A stretch of DNA of 64,000 bases from Xenorhabdus griffiniae (GCF_001028135.1 NZ_LDNM01000038.1:1-64000), one strand, 5' to 3'. Shown: positions 8,047 through 17,987, counted from the first letter of the stretch. Notes: a model not told the origin generated them from the sequence alone. Numbers and translations: made by a program.

Positions 8047-9432
8047 TTATGATTCAGTAAACTGCGGCATTGGCTGACGGAAGCGACGAGTCAGGAAAAA
8101 CATATAAATAAGACCAATGCCTCCCCATATCAAGCCTAACTCCATCGAATTTGATTCTAAATTCATCCATAAAACACCCACAGTCGCAGCACCAAGAAGT
8201 GGCAATATCAAGAAATTCAAGGTTTCTTTCAAGGTATTATTACGACGTTCACGAATATAGAATTGAGAAATTACCGATAAATTAACAAACGTAAAGGCAA
8301 CCAGCGCACCAAAATTGATCAGTGCCGTCGCCGTCACCAAATCCAACCAACATGCTGATAAGGCGATAATACCAACCAATATCACGTTAATAGCTGGAGT
8401 ACGCCATTTAGGGTGAACATAAGCAAAGACTTTTTCAGGCAATACGCCGTCACGTCCCATAACATAGAGCAAACGAGATACACCCGCATGTGCAGCCATA
8501 CCCGAAGCCATTACCGTGACAGTGGAGAATATAAGAATCACATACTGGAATAACGCACCAGCAACATAAAGCATAATTTCTGGTTGGGAGGCGTTCGGGT
8601 TTTTAAACCGAGAAATATCCGGGAAATAGAGCTGTAAGAAATACGAGACCGTGATAAAGATCATGCCACCAATTAACGCAGTCAGGAAAATCGCTTTGGG
8701 GACAACCTTACCTGCATTTGGTGTTTCTTCAGACAAAGAGCTAATACCATCAAACCCAAGAAATGAGAAGCAAAGTATCGTTGCACCAGTGATCATCGGA
8801 ATTAATTGCGCTTCTTCTGATGTAAATGGCTGAATACTCAGTAACGTTCCTGCACCTTCTCCATTATAAACACCACGAACCATTAGCCCAACAAGTATTA
8901 CCATAACAACAATCTGGACAATCACGACGATGCTATTAATATTAGCAACGACATTGATGCCACTCAGATTGATAATTGTCATAATTGCAGTCAACACGAC
9001 CACAAAGATCCACGGTTCAATACCGGGGAACAGCGTTTGCAGATAAATCTTTGCCAATAACACGTTGATCATCGGCATCAACATATAATCCAGCAAAGAA
9101 GACCAACCGACCATAAATCCGAGGTGAGGGTTCATTGATTTTTGTACGTAAGTATAAGCAGAACCCGCCGATGGAAAACGCTTGATTAATTTTCCATAAC
9201 TTAACGCTGTAAATAAAATCGCGATCAATGCAATAGCATAAGATGTTGCAACATGCCCGCTGGTCAGGCCAGAAACAATACCAAATGTATCAAAAATAGT
9301 CATTGGCTGCATATAAGCAAGCCCCATCATGACTACTTGAAACAGAGTCAATGTTCTTCTCAGTTGAACACGGTTATCAGCACTGGCTTGGTTAATACCA
9401 AGTGCAGTTGGAGTGGTGGTATTATGCGACAT
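8047..9432 (-). CDS. plaP: Putrescine importer PlaP (APC family)
   Basis: A 461-aa, roughly 12-helix inner-membrane APC-superfamily permease. It matches E. coli PlaP (YeeF) nearly throughout, including [28 protein letters not shown] at the first helix, [20 protein letters not shown] and [31 protein letters not shown]. PlaP is a low-affinity putrescine symporter tied to surface motility in E. coli. It lies near sbcB as in E. coli, with dld between them. Its start is overlapped by a 70-codon leader ORF (9422-9634), so translation is probably coupled. Confidence 0.92.
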   Translation of the reverse strand: MSHNTTTPTALGINQASADNRVQLRRTLTLFQVVMMGLAYMQPMTIFDTFGIVSGLTSGHVATSYAIALIAILFTALSYGKLIKRFPSAGSAYTYVQKSMNPHLGFMVGWSSLLDYMLMPMINVLLAKIYLQTLFPGIEPWIFVVVLTAIMTIINLSGINVVANINSIVVIVQIVVMVILVGLMVRGVYNGEGAGTLLSIQPFTSEEAQLIPMITGATILCFSFLGFDGISSLSEETPNAGKVVPKAIFLTALIGGMIFITVSYFLQLYFPDISRFKNPNASQPEIMLYVAGALFQYVILIFSTVTVMASGMAAHAGVSRLLYVMGRDGVLPEKVFAYVHPKWRTPAINVILVGIIALSACWLDLVTATALINFGALVAFTFVNLSVISQFYIRERRNNTLKETLNFLILPLLGAATVGVLWMNLESNSMELGLIWGGIGLIYMFFLTRRFRQPMPQFTES

Positions 9433-9634
9433 GAGCGAAATCCCCCATAACTTCGATCTGAGTACTGATACAACTACTTAATCGATAGTTACTGGGTTGA
9501 CTTCGCATCTGTCTATAAACAGAAAAGAAAGAAGAATTGGAGGACGGTGAATTGACAGAGGAACATGCCCCGTAGTCATCGTTGCAGCAACGAGCGCCAA
9601 TTGGCACAAGTGCAAAAGAGAATAGTTGCTCCAT
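9422..9634 (-). CDS. Leader ORF overlapping the plaP start (yoeI-like position)
   Basis: A 70-codon ORF ends 11 bases inside plaP. It starts with ATG after GAGGA at good spacing and encodes [17 protein letters not shown]..., ending ...VMGDFAHVA. From memory, E. coli has a 20-residue ORF, yoeI, at exactly this position overlapping plaP, which also begins with a short aromatic/hydrophobic stretch and ends in HVA. The start and end here look alike with a longer middle rich in Ser, Cys and Asn. Function is unknown: a small membrane-associated peptide or a leader that couples translation to plaP. It is not a long-conserved domain, so the call rests on position, SD and end similarity. Confidence 0.5.
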   Translation of the reverse strand: MEQLFSFALVPIGARCCNDDYGACSSVNSPSSNSSFFSVYRQMRSQPSNYRLSSCISTQIEVMGDFAHVA

Positions 9635-9992
9635 ATTTGCATTCCTCAGTACAGCAACCTCTGTTTAATTTTGGTTGCTTATGGTCAATATCGATCCGGA
9701 ACTGTATCCGGCCGCTTGGTGTTGTAAAAAATAACTCAAAGCAAAAAAAATAACTGGTGCATATTTACACACCAGTTATTTTTAGTGCACGCATTTTGCA
9801 CTTCAAGTCCAGAAATAGCAAGGGCGATAACACTAAAAATTTATTATTTTTTACGACACTACGGAGCCTTATGGCGCTGGCTCCTACTGAGTTCGTGCTG
9901 AAACCTGATACCATCATATCCGTTGATTTGACTTTGGTTAGTTTTTAGCACAGAGAGAAGCGGTTTACCATTTAATGGTGATTTTTTGCCAG
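9635..9992. other. Long plaP upstream region with two strong hairpins
   Basis: No convincing protein gene. A hairpin AACTGGTG/CACCAGTT with flanking A and T tracts (about 9756-9782) is a good terminator on either strand. A second stem GGAGCC/GGCTCC lies at about 9862-9883, and a palindrome ACCATTTAATGGT followed by T6 at 9967-9979. This could be an unrecognised small RNA or a structured plaP leader; neither can be decided from sequence alone. Confidence 0.35.
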
Positions 9993-10035
9993 TAAAAAAA
10001 TCATCCCACCATGATAAAATTGATGGCAGGATGAT
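9993..10035 (-). terminator. Terminator of the TonB-dependent receptor gene
   Basis: On the minus strand, ATCATCC and GGATGAT form a 7-bp stem directly followed by seven T, about 60 bases after the receptor stop. Confidence 0.8.
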
Positions 10036-10096
10036 TCTATAGGATGTGCAGATGTTAAGTATAATGATTAATATTAATAAGGAAGCGAAATATTAA

Positions 10097-12091
10097 TTAA
10101 AAATCATAATTAATGCCGATGTTGTAGCGGCGGCCATCCAGGACGGCATCATGGGTTTCAGAAGTCACGCGCTTATCAAAGATATTATAGATACCGCCTA
10201 ATACACGTAGGTCTTTCGTTATATTATAAGTCATACCTAGATCTACGAAAGTGTAAGATGGGTTCCCATTATCCATTTTCAGATGGATATCCTCACCCTT
10301 TATCTGAGTCCGACGAGACAAGTAATCCGATGATTTACTGCGGAAATTAACACGAGCCCAAGTTTGCATCTCAGGTGATGCCTGCCAATTCAAGGTTGCA
10401 TTTACCATATGTTTAGGCATTTTATTCAATGGCTTACCCTTATGCTCTCCACTTTTTTGTTCTGTATCGGTATAAGTGTAATTCATTGCTAGTGACCAGT
10501 CCTTTACAATATCCCAGTTTATTGTCGCCTCTACACCAAACATTGCTGCTTTAGAAACATTAGTACGACCCCGAACCATCTCGAAATTGCCAGTACCAAG
10601 AGGACATTTTGGAGAGTCTTTTAGACAGATGATATTTTCTGATATTTTATCTTTAAAGTCAGTGTGGTATAGAGTAATTCCCGTATTAAAGTTATCTTGA
10701 TTATTCCAGATAATACCTATTTCTTTAGTGATACTCTTTTCGGGTTTCAGGTCTGGATTGCTCATAATAATCTGGTTCCCTCCAGACCCACCTGTTGCTT
10801 GCCACCAATTAGGTGCTATCTGCCGCAGGTTAGGTGAACGATATCCTGTAGAAACACCGCTTTTAATTGTCCACTGCTCATCAACATGCCATACTCCATA
10901 CAGACGAGGTGTCCAATGAGTACCAAAAATCTCATCCTTATCTAAACGAACTCCGCCTGTTAAGGCTAAGTCATTTGTCATTTGCCACTCATCTTCGGCA
11001 AATAATGCCCAACCCCAGCGAGTAAGTTTATTCACGCCTTTTTGAGACATCATTTTATTTTCATTGTCATTGTCGCGCAGGTTTTCATAACGATATTGTC
11101 CACCAACGCTCAATGTATGATCGCCTAACGTGAATGTTGTCTGATTATTAAAAAGCGTATCCGCAAATTTCATCTCACGTTCTGGATTATTCGATTCATC
11201 CCGTTGAATATAAGAAGTCATGGAACCAAAATCATAAACACCTGTGTGAGTGATTGAATAGTTATTACGCTTATAACGGCTTATATCATTTTTTTTACTA
11301 CTTTTACCAGCCGTTGTATCACGATCTTGTTCATAACGTCCAATATCAAAATCAAAGCTATTTTGTTCATCAGGTGTCAGAGAGAAAGTGGCTGAACCAT
11401 TACGTATTTCCTGCTCTCTAAATCCGCCAACAAATTTATCTTCATTACGATGGGATAACAAGCCACTGACCTTCAGTCCCAATAATCCCTCAATTAGTGG
11501 CCCTGCAGCATAAGCGCTGGTCTGATAGCTATTACCTGAGTTTTTATTTTCTGTTAACGTAGTATCACCACGCAGGCTAACATGCCATTCTTTTTGTACC
11601 TTACGGGTAATGATATTGATTACACCCCCCATAGCGTCTGAACCATAAAGGGAGGACATTGGCCCACGAACAATTTCCACACGTTCAATTGATGCCAATG
11701 GAGGTAACCAGCCCTGCTCAATACCAGAGCCATCACTATTTGGCCGAGTGTTGCGTGTATCCACGCGCTTACCGTCAACTAAGATCACCGTATATTGTGA
11801 CGACATACCACGGATACTAATATCACTGCTACTACCACCGCCAGTAACAACCACTCCCGGCACATCTTTCAATGCATCTGTCACATCACGGTAGGCTTTT
11901 GTTTCCAATTGTTCGCGACTAACAACCGAAATAGACGCAGGTGCATCTTCAATTTTTTGTTGGAAACCTGACGCAGTAGTTACGACAATTTTATCTTCTC
12001 CATTATTAGTAGCATTAGCAGCAAAAACAGCGCTGGATGAGATAGCAGCAATAATACCTAATACAACTTTTTTCTTTGCAAAGACTGTCAT
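10097..12091 (-). CDS. TonB-dependent outer-membrane receptor, CirA-like
   Basis: A 664-aa outer-membrane siderophore receptor. It has a signal peptide (MTVFAKKKVVLGIIAAISSSAVFA), a TonB box (DKIVVTTA), a plug domain with PGVVVTGGG, SIRGMSSQYTVILVDGKRVDTR and VEIVRGPMSSLYGSDAMGGVINIIT, and then a 22-strand barrel ending in the terminal Phe (YNIGINYDF). The plug most resembles CirA, and E. coli has cirA next to lysP, as here apart from the inserted transporter genes. I chose the ATG at 12091 over an upstream GTG at 12148 because it has GGAG upstream and begins the signal peptide. The substrate is probably a catecholate-type ferric siderophore or breakdown product, inferred from the CirA resemblance. 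Confidence 0.88.
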   Translation of the reverse strand: MTVFAKKKVVLGIIAAISSSAVFAANATNNGEDKIVVTTASGFQQKIEDAPASISVVSREQLETKAYRDVTDALKDVPGVVVTGGGSSSDISIRGMSSQYTVILVDGKRVDTRNTRPNSDGSGIEQGWLPPLASIERVEIVRGPMSSLYGSDAMGGVINIITRKVQKEWHVSLRGDTTLTENKNSGNSYQTSAYAAGPLIEGLLGLKVSGLLSHRNEDKFVGGFREQEIRNGSATFSLTPDEQNSFDFDIGRYEQDRDTTAGKSSKKNDISRYKRNNYSITHTGVYDFGSMTSYIQRDESNNPEREMKFADTLFNNQTTFTLGDHTLSVGGQYRYENLRDNDNENKMMSQKGVNKLTRWGWALFAEDEWQMTNDLALTGGVRLDKDEIFGTHWTPRLYGVWHVDEQWTIKSGVSTGYRSPNLRQIAPNWWQATGGSGGNQIIMSNPDLKPEKSITKEIGIIWNNQDNFNTGITLYHTDFKDKISENIICLKDSPKCPLGTGNFEMVRGRTNVSKAAMFGVEATINWDIVKDWSLAMNYTYTDTEQKSGEHKGKPLNKMPKHMVNATLNWQASPEMQTWARVNFRSKSSDYLSRRTQIKGEDIHLKMDNGNPSYTFVDLGMTYNITKDLRVLGGIYNIFDKRVTSETHDAVLDGRRYNIGINYDF

Positions 12092-12159
12092 TCCCAATTC
12101 TCCAAAAGGTAGAATAGAACTATTTGAATCGATACAGGTAACCGACACATGCCCGCAAT

Positions 12160-12184
12160 ACAGGAATAATTTAATTATTCCTGT
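12160..12184. promoter_or_regulatory. 25-base perfect palindrome upstream of the receptor
   Basis: ACAGGAATAATT, one central T, then AATTATTCCTGT: a fully symmetric 25-base dyad about 70 bases before the receptor ATG. It could be an operator or an mRNA hairpin. It does not fit the Fur consensus well. Confidence 0.5.
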
Positions 12185-12206
12185 CAGTGTTATATTTATT
12201 AAATTA

Positions 12207-12227
12207 CGCTTTAGCTTTACTAAAGCG
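12207..12227 (-). terminator. Hairpin between ATPase and receptor genes
   Basis: An 8-bp stem CGCTTTAG/CTAAAGCG with a 5-base loop followed by TAATTTA on the minus strand. It may partly terminate the upstream transporter transcript so that the receptor is expressed at a different level. Confidence 0.5.
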
Positions 12228-12246
12228 ACTTATGGTTTTTATTATT

Positions 12247-13035
12247 CTAACTGGCTAACTCTGTCACTAAACCATCAATTAATACTTGCGGTATTCCCTG
12301 AGAACAACGTTCAATCCGGCCTTTAATACCGTAAACCTCCGCCAGACTACTTGGTGTAATAACCTGCTCAGGCATACCTTCGGAAACTAATTTACCTTTT
12401 TTTAGCATTAATACATGATGACCATGACGCAATGCAATATTAATATCGTGAACAACAACAATCGTAATAATATTACGACGGTGTGTTTCACGTGCGACTA
12501 AATCCATTACATGGTATTGGTAATTTAAATCCAGCGCACTTAATGGTTCATCTAATAATAATAATGTCGGACGGCGGATCAATGATTGCGCCAATCCAAC
12601 TAACTGTTTTTGACCACCAGATAGTTGATCCAAATAGTTGAGCGCCAAATGCTCAATACCAAGCTGGCGCAACAGTTCCATGACTTCCTGCTCACATTGG
12701 TGACTACTCACGCCACCTGATGCTCGTTGGGCAACAATTACCGATTCCAATACATGAAGATGCACACCTGCCGGTAATGACTGGGGCAAATAAACGACAT
12801 TTTTGGCACGTTGGGCAAAATTCATCTTCATCAGATCCTGCCCATCCAACAGCAGTTCACCACTGGCTTTATTCAATCCCGCCAACGAACGCAAGAGGGT
12901 GGATTTACCACAACCATTCGGTCCCAACAATACCGTGATTTGACCACGCGGTAATGCATTGATATCCAGATTTTCAATCACGGAATGCTTCGGATATCCT
13001 GCCGTCAGATAATTGATTTTTAACCCCTGACTCAT
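12247..13035 (-). CDS. Iron-siderophore ABC transporter ATP-binding protein (FepC/FecE type)
   Basis: A 262-aa ABC ATPase with Walker A GPNGCGKST at ~37-45, signature LSGGQKQLVGLAQ near 140 and Walker B LLLLDEP followed by the D-loop SALD. The H-loop is in VVVHD. Sequence and length fit FepC/FecE-type importers of ferric siderophores, haem or cobalamin. Its start overlaps the permease stop by 4 bases (ATGA), so the two are coupled. It energises uptake through the adjacent permease at the inner membrane. Confidence 0.9.
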   Translation of the reverse strand: MSQGLKINYLTAGYPKHSVIENLDINALPRGQITVLLGPNGCGKSTLLRSLAGLNKASGELLLDGQDLMKMNFAQRAKNVVYLPQSLPAGVHLHVLESVIVAQRASGGVSSHQCEQEVMELLRQLGIEHLALNYLDQLSGGQKQLVGLAQSLIRRPTLLLLDEPLSALDLNYQYHVMDLVARETHRRNIITIVVVHDINIALRHGHHVLMLKKGKLVSEGMPEQVITPSSLAEVYGIKGRIERCSQGIPQVLIDGLVTELAS

Positions 13036-14117
13036 ACATTCCCCTTGTGGCGTAAAACTATGCTCAGGAAGAAAGGCACACCAACCAACGATGTCACGAT
13101 CCCAACCGGAATGATCACGCCCGGAATCAGGTTTTTAGAAGCAATGGACGCCATGGATAAAACTAATGCACCAATCAACGCACTCGCAGGCAAGAAGAAA
13201 CGGTGATCTTCACCAAATACTATTCTGGCGATATGAGGAGCCACCAATCCAATAAAGGCGATAGGGCCGACAAAGGCAACCGCTAATGCGGTCAGGATAC
13301 TGATACGCAACAATGTTCCCAAACGCAGGCGGCCAATATTGATGCCAAAACTGATCGCGCGGTCTTCTCCCAGACGCAATGCGGTCAATTTCCAGGAATT
13401 ACTCAATGAGATAGAGGTAATGACAGAGAAAACTAACATCATAATGCCCAATTTTTCCCATGTCGCCCTGCCAAGGCTGCCCATTGTCCAGAAAACCAGC
13501 CCCTGTAAGGTATCTTCCGTAGCGATAAATTGCATCATCGAAACTAACGCCTCGAAGGTAAATACCATCGCAATCCCGAACAATACAACACCTGTGGTTG
13601 CAACTCTCGTCCAACGGGTAATGCCATCAAGCATTAAAGCAGCCAATAATGCAAAGAGAAAAGCATTTGCAGAAATAAACCATTGCTCCGGTATTCCCGG
13701 AATACCAATGTCAAGCACAATGGCTAATGCCGCACCAAAAGAAGCCGCTTCGGAAACCCCTAACGTAGAGGGGCTGGCGAGTGGGTTATTCAAGACTGTC
13801 TGCATTTCAGCACCGGCCAACCCAAGTGATAGGCCGATCACTACCGCCATCAAGGCATAGGGCAATCGAATATCCCAAACAATCACCCGTGTTGCTACGT
13901 TAACACTGTCCGGTGAAAACAGGGTTTGCCAGAGGGTTTGCAGCGATAACCCTGATGGTCCTATTGTAAAATCCAGTACAACAGAAATGCCAATCGCCAA
14001 GATGATGAATAATATCCATGCAATACGTCGGCGCAGGATATGACGATAATGTGCTTTTATATCGCACTCACTCAATTGTTTTTTCACCATTGGCATAGGC
14101 TCGGTAGTGATGCTCAT
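13032..14117 (-). CDS. Iron-siderophore ABC transporter permease (FecCD family)
   Basis: A 361-aa, strongly hydrophobic FecCD/BtuC-family permease. A ~40-residue cytoplasmic N-terminus precedes about ten membrane helices. Family hallmarks include GLSLGLAGAEMQTVLNNPLASPSTLGVSEAASFGA (coupling region), LGEDRAISFGINIG and AFVGPIAFIGLVAPHIARIVFGEDHR. There is only one permease gene, so the transporter is presumably a homodimer. It lies 20 bases after the binding-protein gene and overlaps the ATPase gene. Confidence 0.9.
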   Translation of the reverse strand: MSITTEPMPMVKKQLSECDIKAHYRHILRRRIAWILFIILAIGISVVLDFTIGPSGLSLQTLWQTLFSPDSVNVATRVIVWDIRLPYALMAVVIGLSLGLAGAEMQTVLNNPLASPSTLGVSEAASFGAALAIVLDIGIPGIPEQWFISANAFLFALLAALMLDGITRWTRVATTGVVLFGIAMVFTFEALVSMMQFIATEDTLQGLVFWTMGSLGRATWEKLGIMMLVFSVITSISLSNSWKLTALRLGEDRAISFGINIGRLRLGTLLRISILTALAVAFVGPIAFIGLVAPHIARIVFGEDHRFFLPASALIGALVLSMASIASKNLIPGVIIPVGIVTSLVGVPFFLSIVLRHKGNV

Positions 14118-14136
14118 TTTTATTACCTGTTACTGC

Positions 14137-15288
14137 TTATTTCTCGCTGACCCAATATGTGCCTACCGGCTCAATAGCCAAGAATTTATTGTGAAGTTCT
14201 TTCAATGTTTGTTGCGGATCTAAATCAGCGAATTTCTCAGGATAGAACCATTTAGCAAAAACTTGGGCAACAACAACATTATAAGGAGAGTTATAGTAGT
14301 GATGCCAAATAGCATAGCTACGCCCTTCCTTAACGGCAGTTAAGTTATTGATACCTTTACGTTCGGTGATTTCTTTTAAGCCAGCACGGGCAGTATCGGC
14401 AGAAGTTTGAGCGCCCATTTTGATCCCGCTACCTTTGTCACCCGGATCTTGTGCGCCGCTTGCGATGTAAATAGAAGGATCTTCGGCAATGACTTTTTCC
14501 AGATTCACGGTGCCCAATGGAGCAGGCAGTATTTCTTTGGCGATGTTTTTGCCACCTGCCAAATCAATGAAGTTCCCCATATTGCCGTTACCTGCCGTAC
14601 CACAGCAATCTTCGCTAGAACCTGCTCTTAGTTCAATAAATACGGAAGGCTTCTCAGCATCGGGTATACGATCTGTAATATCAGTAACCAATTTTAGATT
14701 TTTTTCATAAAAATCAGCGTAAGCATTAGCCTGATCTTCACGATGCAAGACTTTGCCCAGCATACGGATGCTAGGTAATGTATTTTTCAGGGGATCATTG
14801 CGGAAATCGACAAAAACAACAGGGACGCCTGCTTTCTCCAACTGCTTCACTAATTCACTGTTTTTTCCCGGCCCATGTCCAGACAGACCAAAAATGGCAA
14901 CGTCGGGGTTAAGCGTCAGCACTTTCTCGGCGCTAACACTGTCAGCACTCGTGTTACCAATCAGGGGGATATTATCGATTTCAGGAAATTTAGCTTTATA
15001 AATAGCGTAAGTTTGTGGGTCCAGTTTACGGAAATCACCTTGCCAACCAGCGATACGAGCCAGAGGTTTATCCCCTTCCAAGATGGCAATAGAATGGAAT
15101 AGACGGCCTTCACCCAACAAGATACGATTGACTTTCCCGGGCACCTCAACAGTACGTCCAGCAACATCAGTGACTGTTTCAGCCCAAGATGCAAAACTTG
15201 CCATCATGGCAGAACCCGCCATTAGACTGATACTCATACTTTTCACGACTGCTCGAAATACAAACTTCACTTTAGTTAGCCTCTTCAT
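14137..15288 (-). CDS. Iron-siderophore periplasmic binding protein
   Basis: A 383-aa class III periplasmic binding protein (TroA/BtuF fold). It has a long basic N-terminus and a signal sequence cleaved near ASFASWA|ET, then the typical TVTDVAGRTVEVPGKVNRILLGEGR opening and LTLNPDVAIFGLSGHGPG. The mature chain is longer than FepB. It is first in the unit binding protein, permease, ATPase, with the receptor behind a hairpin. A Fur-like box overlaps its promoter, consistent with iron repression. The ligand cannot be named from sequence. Confidence 0.85.
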   Translation of the reverse strand: MKRLTKVKFVFRAVVKSMSISLMAGSAMMASFASWAETVTDVAGRTVEVPGKVNRILLGEGRLFHSIAILEGDKPLARIAGWQGDFRKLDPQTYAIYKAKFPEIDNIPLIGNTSADSVSAEKVLTLNPDVAIFGLSGHGPGKNSELVKQLEKAGVPVVFVDFRNDPLKNTLPSIRMLGKVLHREDQANAYADFYEKNLKLVTDITDRIPDAEKPSVFIELRAGSSEDCCGTAGNGNMGNFIDLAGGKNIAKEILPAPLGTVNLEKVIAEDPSIYIASGAQDPGDKGSGIKMGAQTSADTARAGLKEITERKGINNLTAVKEGRSYAIWHHYYNSPYNVVVAQVFAKWFYPEKFADLDPQQTLKELHNKFLAIEPVGTYWVSEK

Positions 15289-15319
15289 GCAACAATTGTG
15301 CTGCTAACAATAAAGCAAA

Positions 15320-15334
15320 TAAGAATACTTATCA
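15320..15334 (-). promoter_or_regulatory. Fur-like box over the uptake operon promoter
   Basis: On the minus strand the site reads TGATAAG-T-ATTCTTA, matching 11 of 14 half-site positions of the 7-1-7 Fur consensus. It overlaps a candidate -35 (TTGATA), which is 17 bases from a TATTGT -10. Position and gene content support Fur control. Confidence 0.6.
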
Positions 15335-15398
15335 ATGCGATCGGGATGGTATATCCGAAATTTATCGTTGATATTTATTCCCTAACTCTATGAAAAAT

Positions 15399-15436
15399 AA
15401 AAACTGCCAATTCCATCACAGAACCGGCAGTTTTTC
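15399..15436 (-). terminator. lysP terminator
   Basis: AAACTGCC pairs with GGCAGTTT around a 17-base loop, with T tracts on the minus strand, about 65 bases after the lysP stop. The A/T symmetry makes it potentially bidirectional. Confidence 0.75.
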
Positions 15437-15497
15437 GTAAAAAAATCAATAACACTTTAACCAATAAGAATCAGCTTATTAATAACCTATTAACAAA

Positions 15498-16985
15498 TCA
15501 CTCTTTGTCGGTATACTTGAAGGCGGGAAATGCCATCTCACTGTATTTCACAAAACGCGTTTTCTTTTTCAGCTTGTAACCCAACCAAATAAGCAGGAAT
15601 AACGGGATGCCAATGTAAGTCGCCGTCACGCCATACCAGTCAACCTTATCTTGCAAAAACGCCTGATAATTTTGGCCCAAAGTGATAACCAAACATAAAA
15701 TAAAGGCAAAAATCGGCCCAATAGGGAAAAAACCTGAGCGATATGGCAGAGCATTGAGATCCAAACCTTGGGCGACATAACCTTTACGAAAGCGGTAATG
15801 GCTGATTGCAATTCCAAGCCATGCGATAAATCCAGTCATACCTGATGTATTCAATAACCACAAATAGACGGTTTGGTTACCAAACATGGAGCTAAAAAAA
15901 CACAGCCCTGCAACCACGGTTGTCGCATAAAGCGCATTACGCGGAACACCACCTTTAGACAGATGACTAAAAATTTTCGGTGCCTTACCCTCTTTTGCTA
16001 GAGTGAATAGCATACGGGTAGATGCATACATCCCTGAGTTTCCCGCTGACAGAACAGCAGTTAATATCACCGTATTCATTATTGCAGCCGCTGATAATAA
16101 GCCAGCATTTTCAAATACCAGCGTAAATGGACTAACACTGATATCTTTCACGCCATTGCGTAACAAATTCGGATCAGTATAAGGAATGATCAGGCTGATG
16201 ATTAAAATCGCAAACACATAGAACAATAAGATACGCCAGAATACTTTGCGCACCGCACGAGGGATATTTTTCGCTGGATCTTTCGACTCCCCCGCAGTAA
16301 TGCCTATCAGCTCTGTCCCCTGAAAGGAAAAACCAACAATCATTGCCACCCCTATCATGGCTGCAAAACCACCTGCAAAAGGAGCGTCACCCACGGCCCA
16401 ATTATGCCAACCTGCACTTTCAGCGCCTTGCATGATGCCGGCAATCATTAAAATGCCAACGGCAATGAACACAATAACTGTGGAAACTTTGATCAAGGAG
16501 AACCAATATTCTGCCTCACCAAATCCTTTGACGGAAATGACGTTCAACAGGAAAATCAAGCTAAGGAACAACGCACTCCATACCCAACCAGGAACATCAT
16601 TAAACCAATATCCCATTACCAGTTGCGCAGCGACAAGGTCAACGGCAATCGTCACCGCCCAGTTGTACCAGTAGTTCCATCCCAATGCGAAGCCAAAGCC
16701 CTCATCAACATATTTGGAACCATAAGTTGAAAACGATCCTGAAACTGGCATATACGCTGCCAATTCGCCTAAGCTGGCCATCAAGAAATAGACCATCAGG
16801 CCAATTAATGCATAGGAAAGTAAAGCTCCACCAGGGCCAGCCTGAGAAATTGTTGTGCCAGAAGCAACAAATAACCCCGTGCCAATTGATCCACCGATGG
16901 CAATCATTGCCATATGGCGTGCTTTTAATTCACGGCGCAGGGTTGTCGGAGCCTGATCCCGTGGCATACTTTCTTCGCGAGACAT
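15498..16985 (-). CDS. lysP: Lysine-specific permease
   Basis: A 495-aa, 12-helix APC-family permease nearly identical in layout to E. coli LysP, from LRRELKARHMAMIAIGGSIGTGLFVASGTTISQAGPGGALLSY through the long conserved SFQGTELIGITAGESKDPAKNIPRAVRKVFWRILLFYVFAI segment to the cytoplasmic tail. It imports lysine with protons; in E. coli it also acts as the lysine sensor partner of CadC. It sits between the cirA-like locus and yeiE as in E. coli. Confidence 0.96.
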   Translation of the reverse strand: MSREESMPRDQAPTTLRRELKARHMAMIAIGGSIGTGLFVASGTTISQAGPGGALLSYALIGLMVYFLMASLGELAAYMPVSGSFSTYGSKYVDEGFGFALGWNYWYNWAVTIAVDLVAAQLVMGYWFNDVPGWVWSALFLSLIFLLNVISVKGFGEAEYWFSLIKVSTVIVFIAVGILMIAGIMQGAESAGWHNWAVGDAPFAGGFAAMIGVAMIVGFSFQGTELIGITAGESKDPAKNIPRAVRKVFWRILLFYVFAILIISLIIPYTDPNLLRNGVKDISVSPFTLVFENAGLLSAAAIMNTVILTAVLSAGNSGMYASTRMLFTLAKEGKAPKIFSHLSKGGVPRNALYATTVVAGLCFFSSMFGNQTVYLWLLNTSGMTGFIAWLGIAISHYRFRKGYVAQGLDLNALPYRSGFFPIGPIFAFILCLVITLGQNYQAFLQDKVDWYGVTATYIGIPLFLLIWLGYKLKKKTRFVKYSEMAFPAFKYTDKE

Positions 16986-17123
16986 TCTATTCCTATATCA
17001 TTTAAAATAAATTTAATGCGGAATTGTAACAAATCCTCGTCGCCAGAATAGCAACGATTCGTGGTTATAAGATACCTTCATAATCCACCGCCAATTATTA
17101 GCTATACGATTATATTCTCAATA

Positions 17124-17987
17124 TTAGTGACAATAACTCAGTAACTTCCGTAACGCATTGGAGATATGCTTTTGACGATGGTAAATCAGGTACAAGGTGC
17201 GATTGAGGCTAAGTCCAGGAATAACAAGTTCAGATAATGTGCCATTTTTTAATTGTTCGTGGACAACTCGTCGTGAAAGGCAACTGATCCCCATTCCATA
17301 TTGAACAGCATGTTTGATGGCTTCCGAATTACCCAACTCCATCGCAATATTGAATCTCGGCATTTGTGAGAACAAAAGATGATCCAAGATTTCTCTTGTT
17401 CCTGAGCCTTTTTCTCTCAATATCCAGGGCGCTTTGATCAAATCTTCCACGTTCAGCTCACATTGCAACAGCGGGCTTTCCGGAGAGGAAAAAACGATCA
17501 ACTCATCTTTCATCCAGGGTTGTGTGATCAACTCAGGATCGTGACACAATCCTTCAATCAATCCCAAATCAACACGAAATCCAGCAACTGCCTTGATGAC
17601 ATCTCCAGTATTACTGATATTCAATTCCAGTGGTGTCTCAGGGTAATCCTGACGGTATCTGGCCAGCATTTCAGGCAACATATAATTGCCAATCGTGCTG
17701 CTGGCCGCTAACCGCAATGCGCCCAGTTCAAGTTTGAAAAGCTGTTCCACTTCACCAGCCTGTTCAAGTAATGCCAATGCCTTAGGATAGAGCAAACGCC
17801 CATGTTCATTGGTGACCAGACGTTTTCCGACTCTATCAAACAGTTGTACTCCCAACTGTCCTTCAAGATCTGTCAGTGAAGCACTTACCGCAGATTGTGA
17901 TAACGCTAATTGCTGAGAAGCCTGTGTCGTTGAACCACTTTTCAGAACTTCTGCAAAAATTTCCAGTTGTCTCAGAGTGATACGCAT
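17124..17987 (-). CDS. yeiE: LysR-family regulator YeiE
   Basis: A 287-aa LysR-type regulator. The N-terminal winged helix reads [52 protein letters not shown], followed by the periplasmic-binding-like effector domain. It is divergent from yeiH and follows lysP, the same order as E. coli. The short gap with yeiH (188 bases) probably holds a shared control region, as is common for LysR proteins and their divergent target. Its target here is a defective gene. Confidence 0.92.
   Translation of the reverse strand: MRITLRQLEIFAEVLKSGSTTQASQQLALSQSAVSASLTDLEGQLGVQLFDRVGKRLVTNEHGRLLYPKALALLEQAGEVEQLFKLELGALRLAASSTIGNYMLPEMLARYRQDYPETPLELNISNTGDVIKAVAGFRVDLGLIEGLCHDPELITQPWMKDELIVFSSPESPLLQCELNVEDLIKAPWILREKGSGTREILDHLLFSQMPRFNIAMELGNSEAIKHAVQYGMGISCLSRRVVHEQLKNGTLSELVIPGLSLNRTLYLIYHRQKHISNALRKLLSYCH

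Noticed and set aside
9757..9948. A 63-codon open frame upstream of plaP
   Set aside because: It starts inside a terminator-like hairpin and has no SD; RNA structure is the likelier signal.
13339..13860. A 173-codon open frame antisense to the permease gene
   Set aside because: The product is an antisense image of hydrophobic helices (Ala/Asn/Ile-rich) with no family signature.
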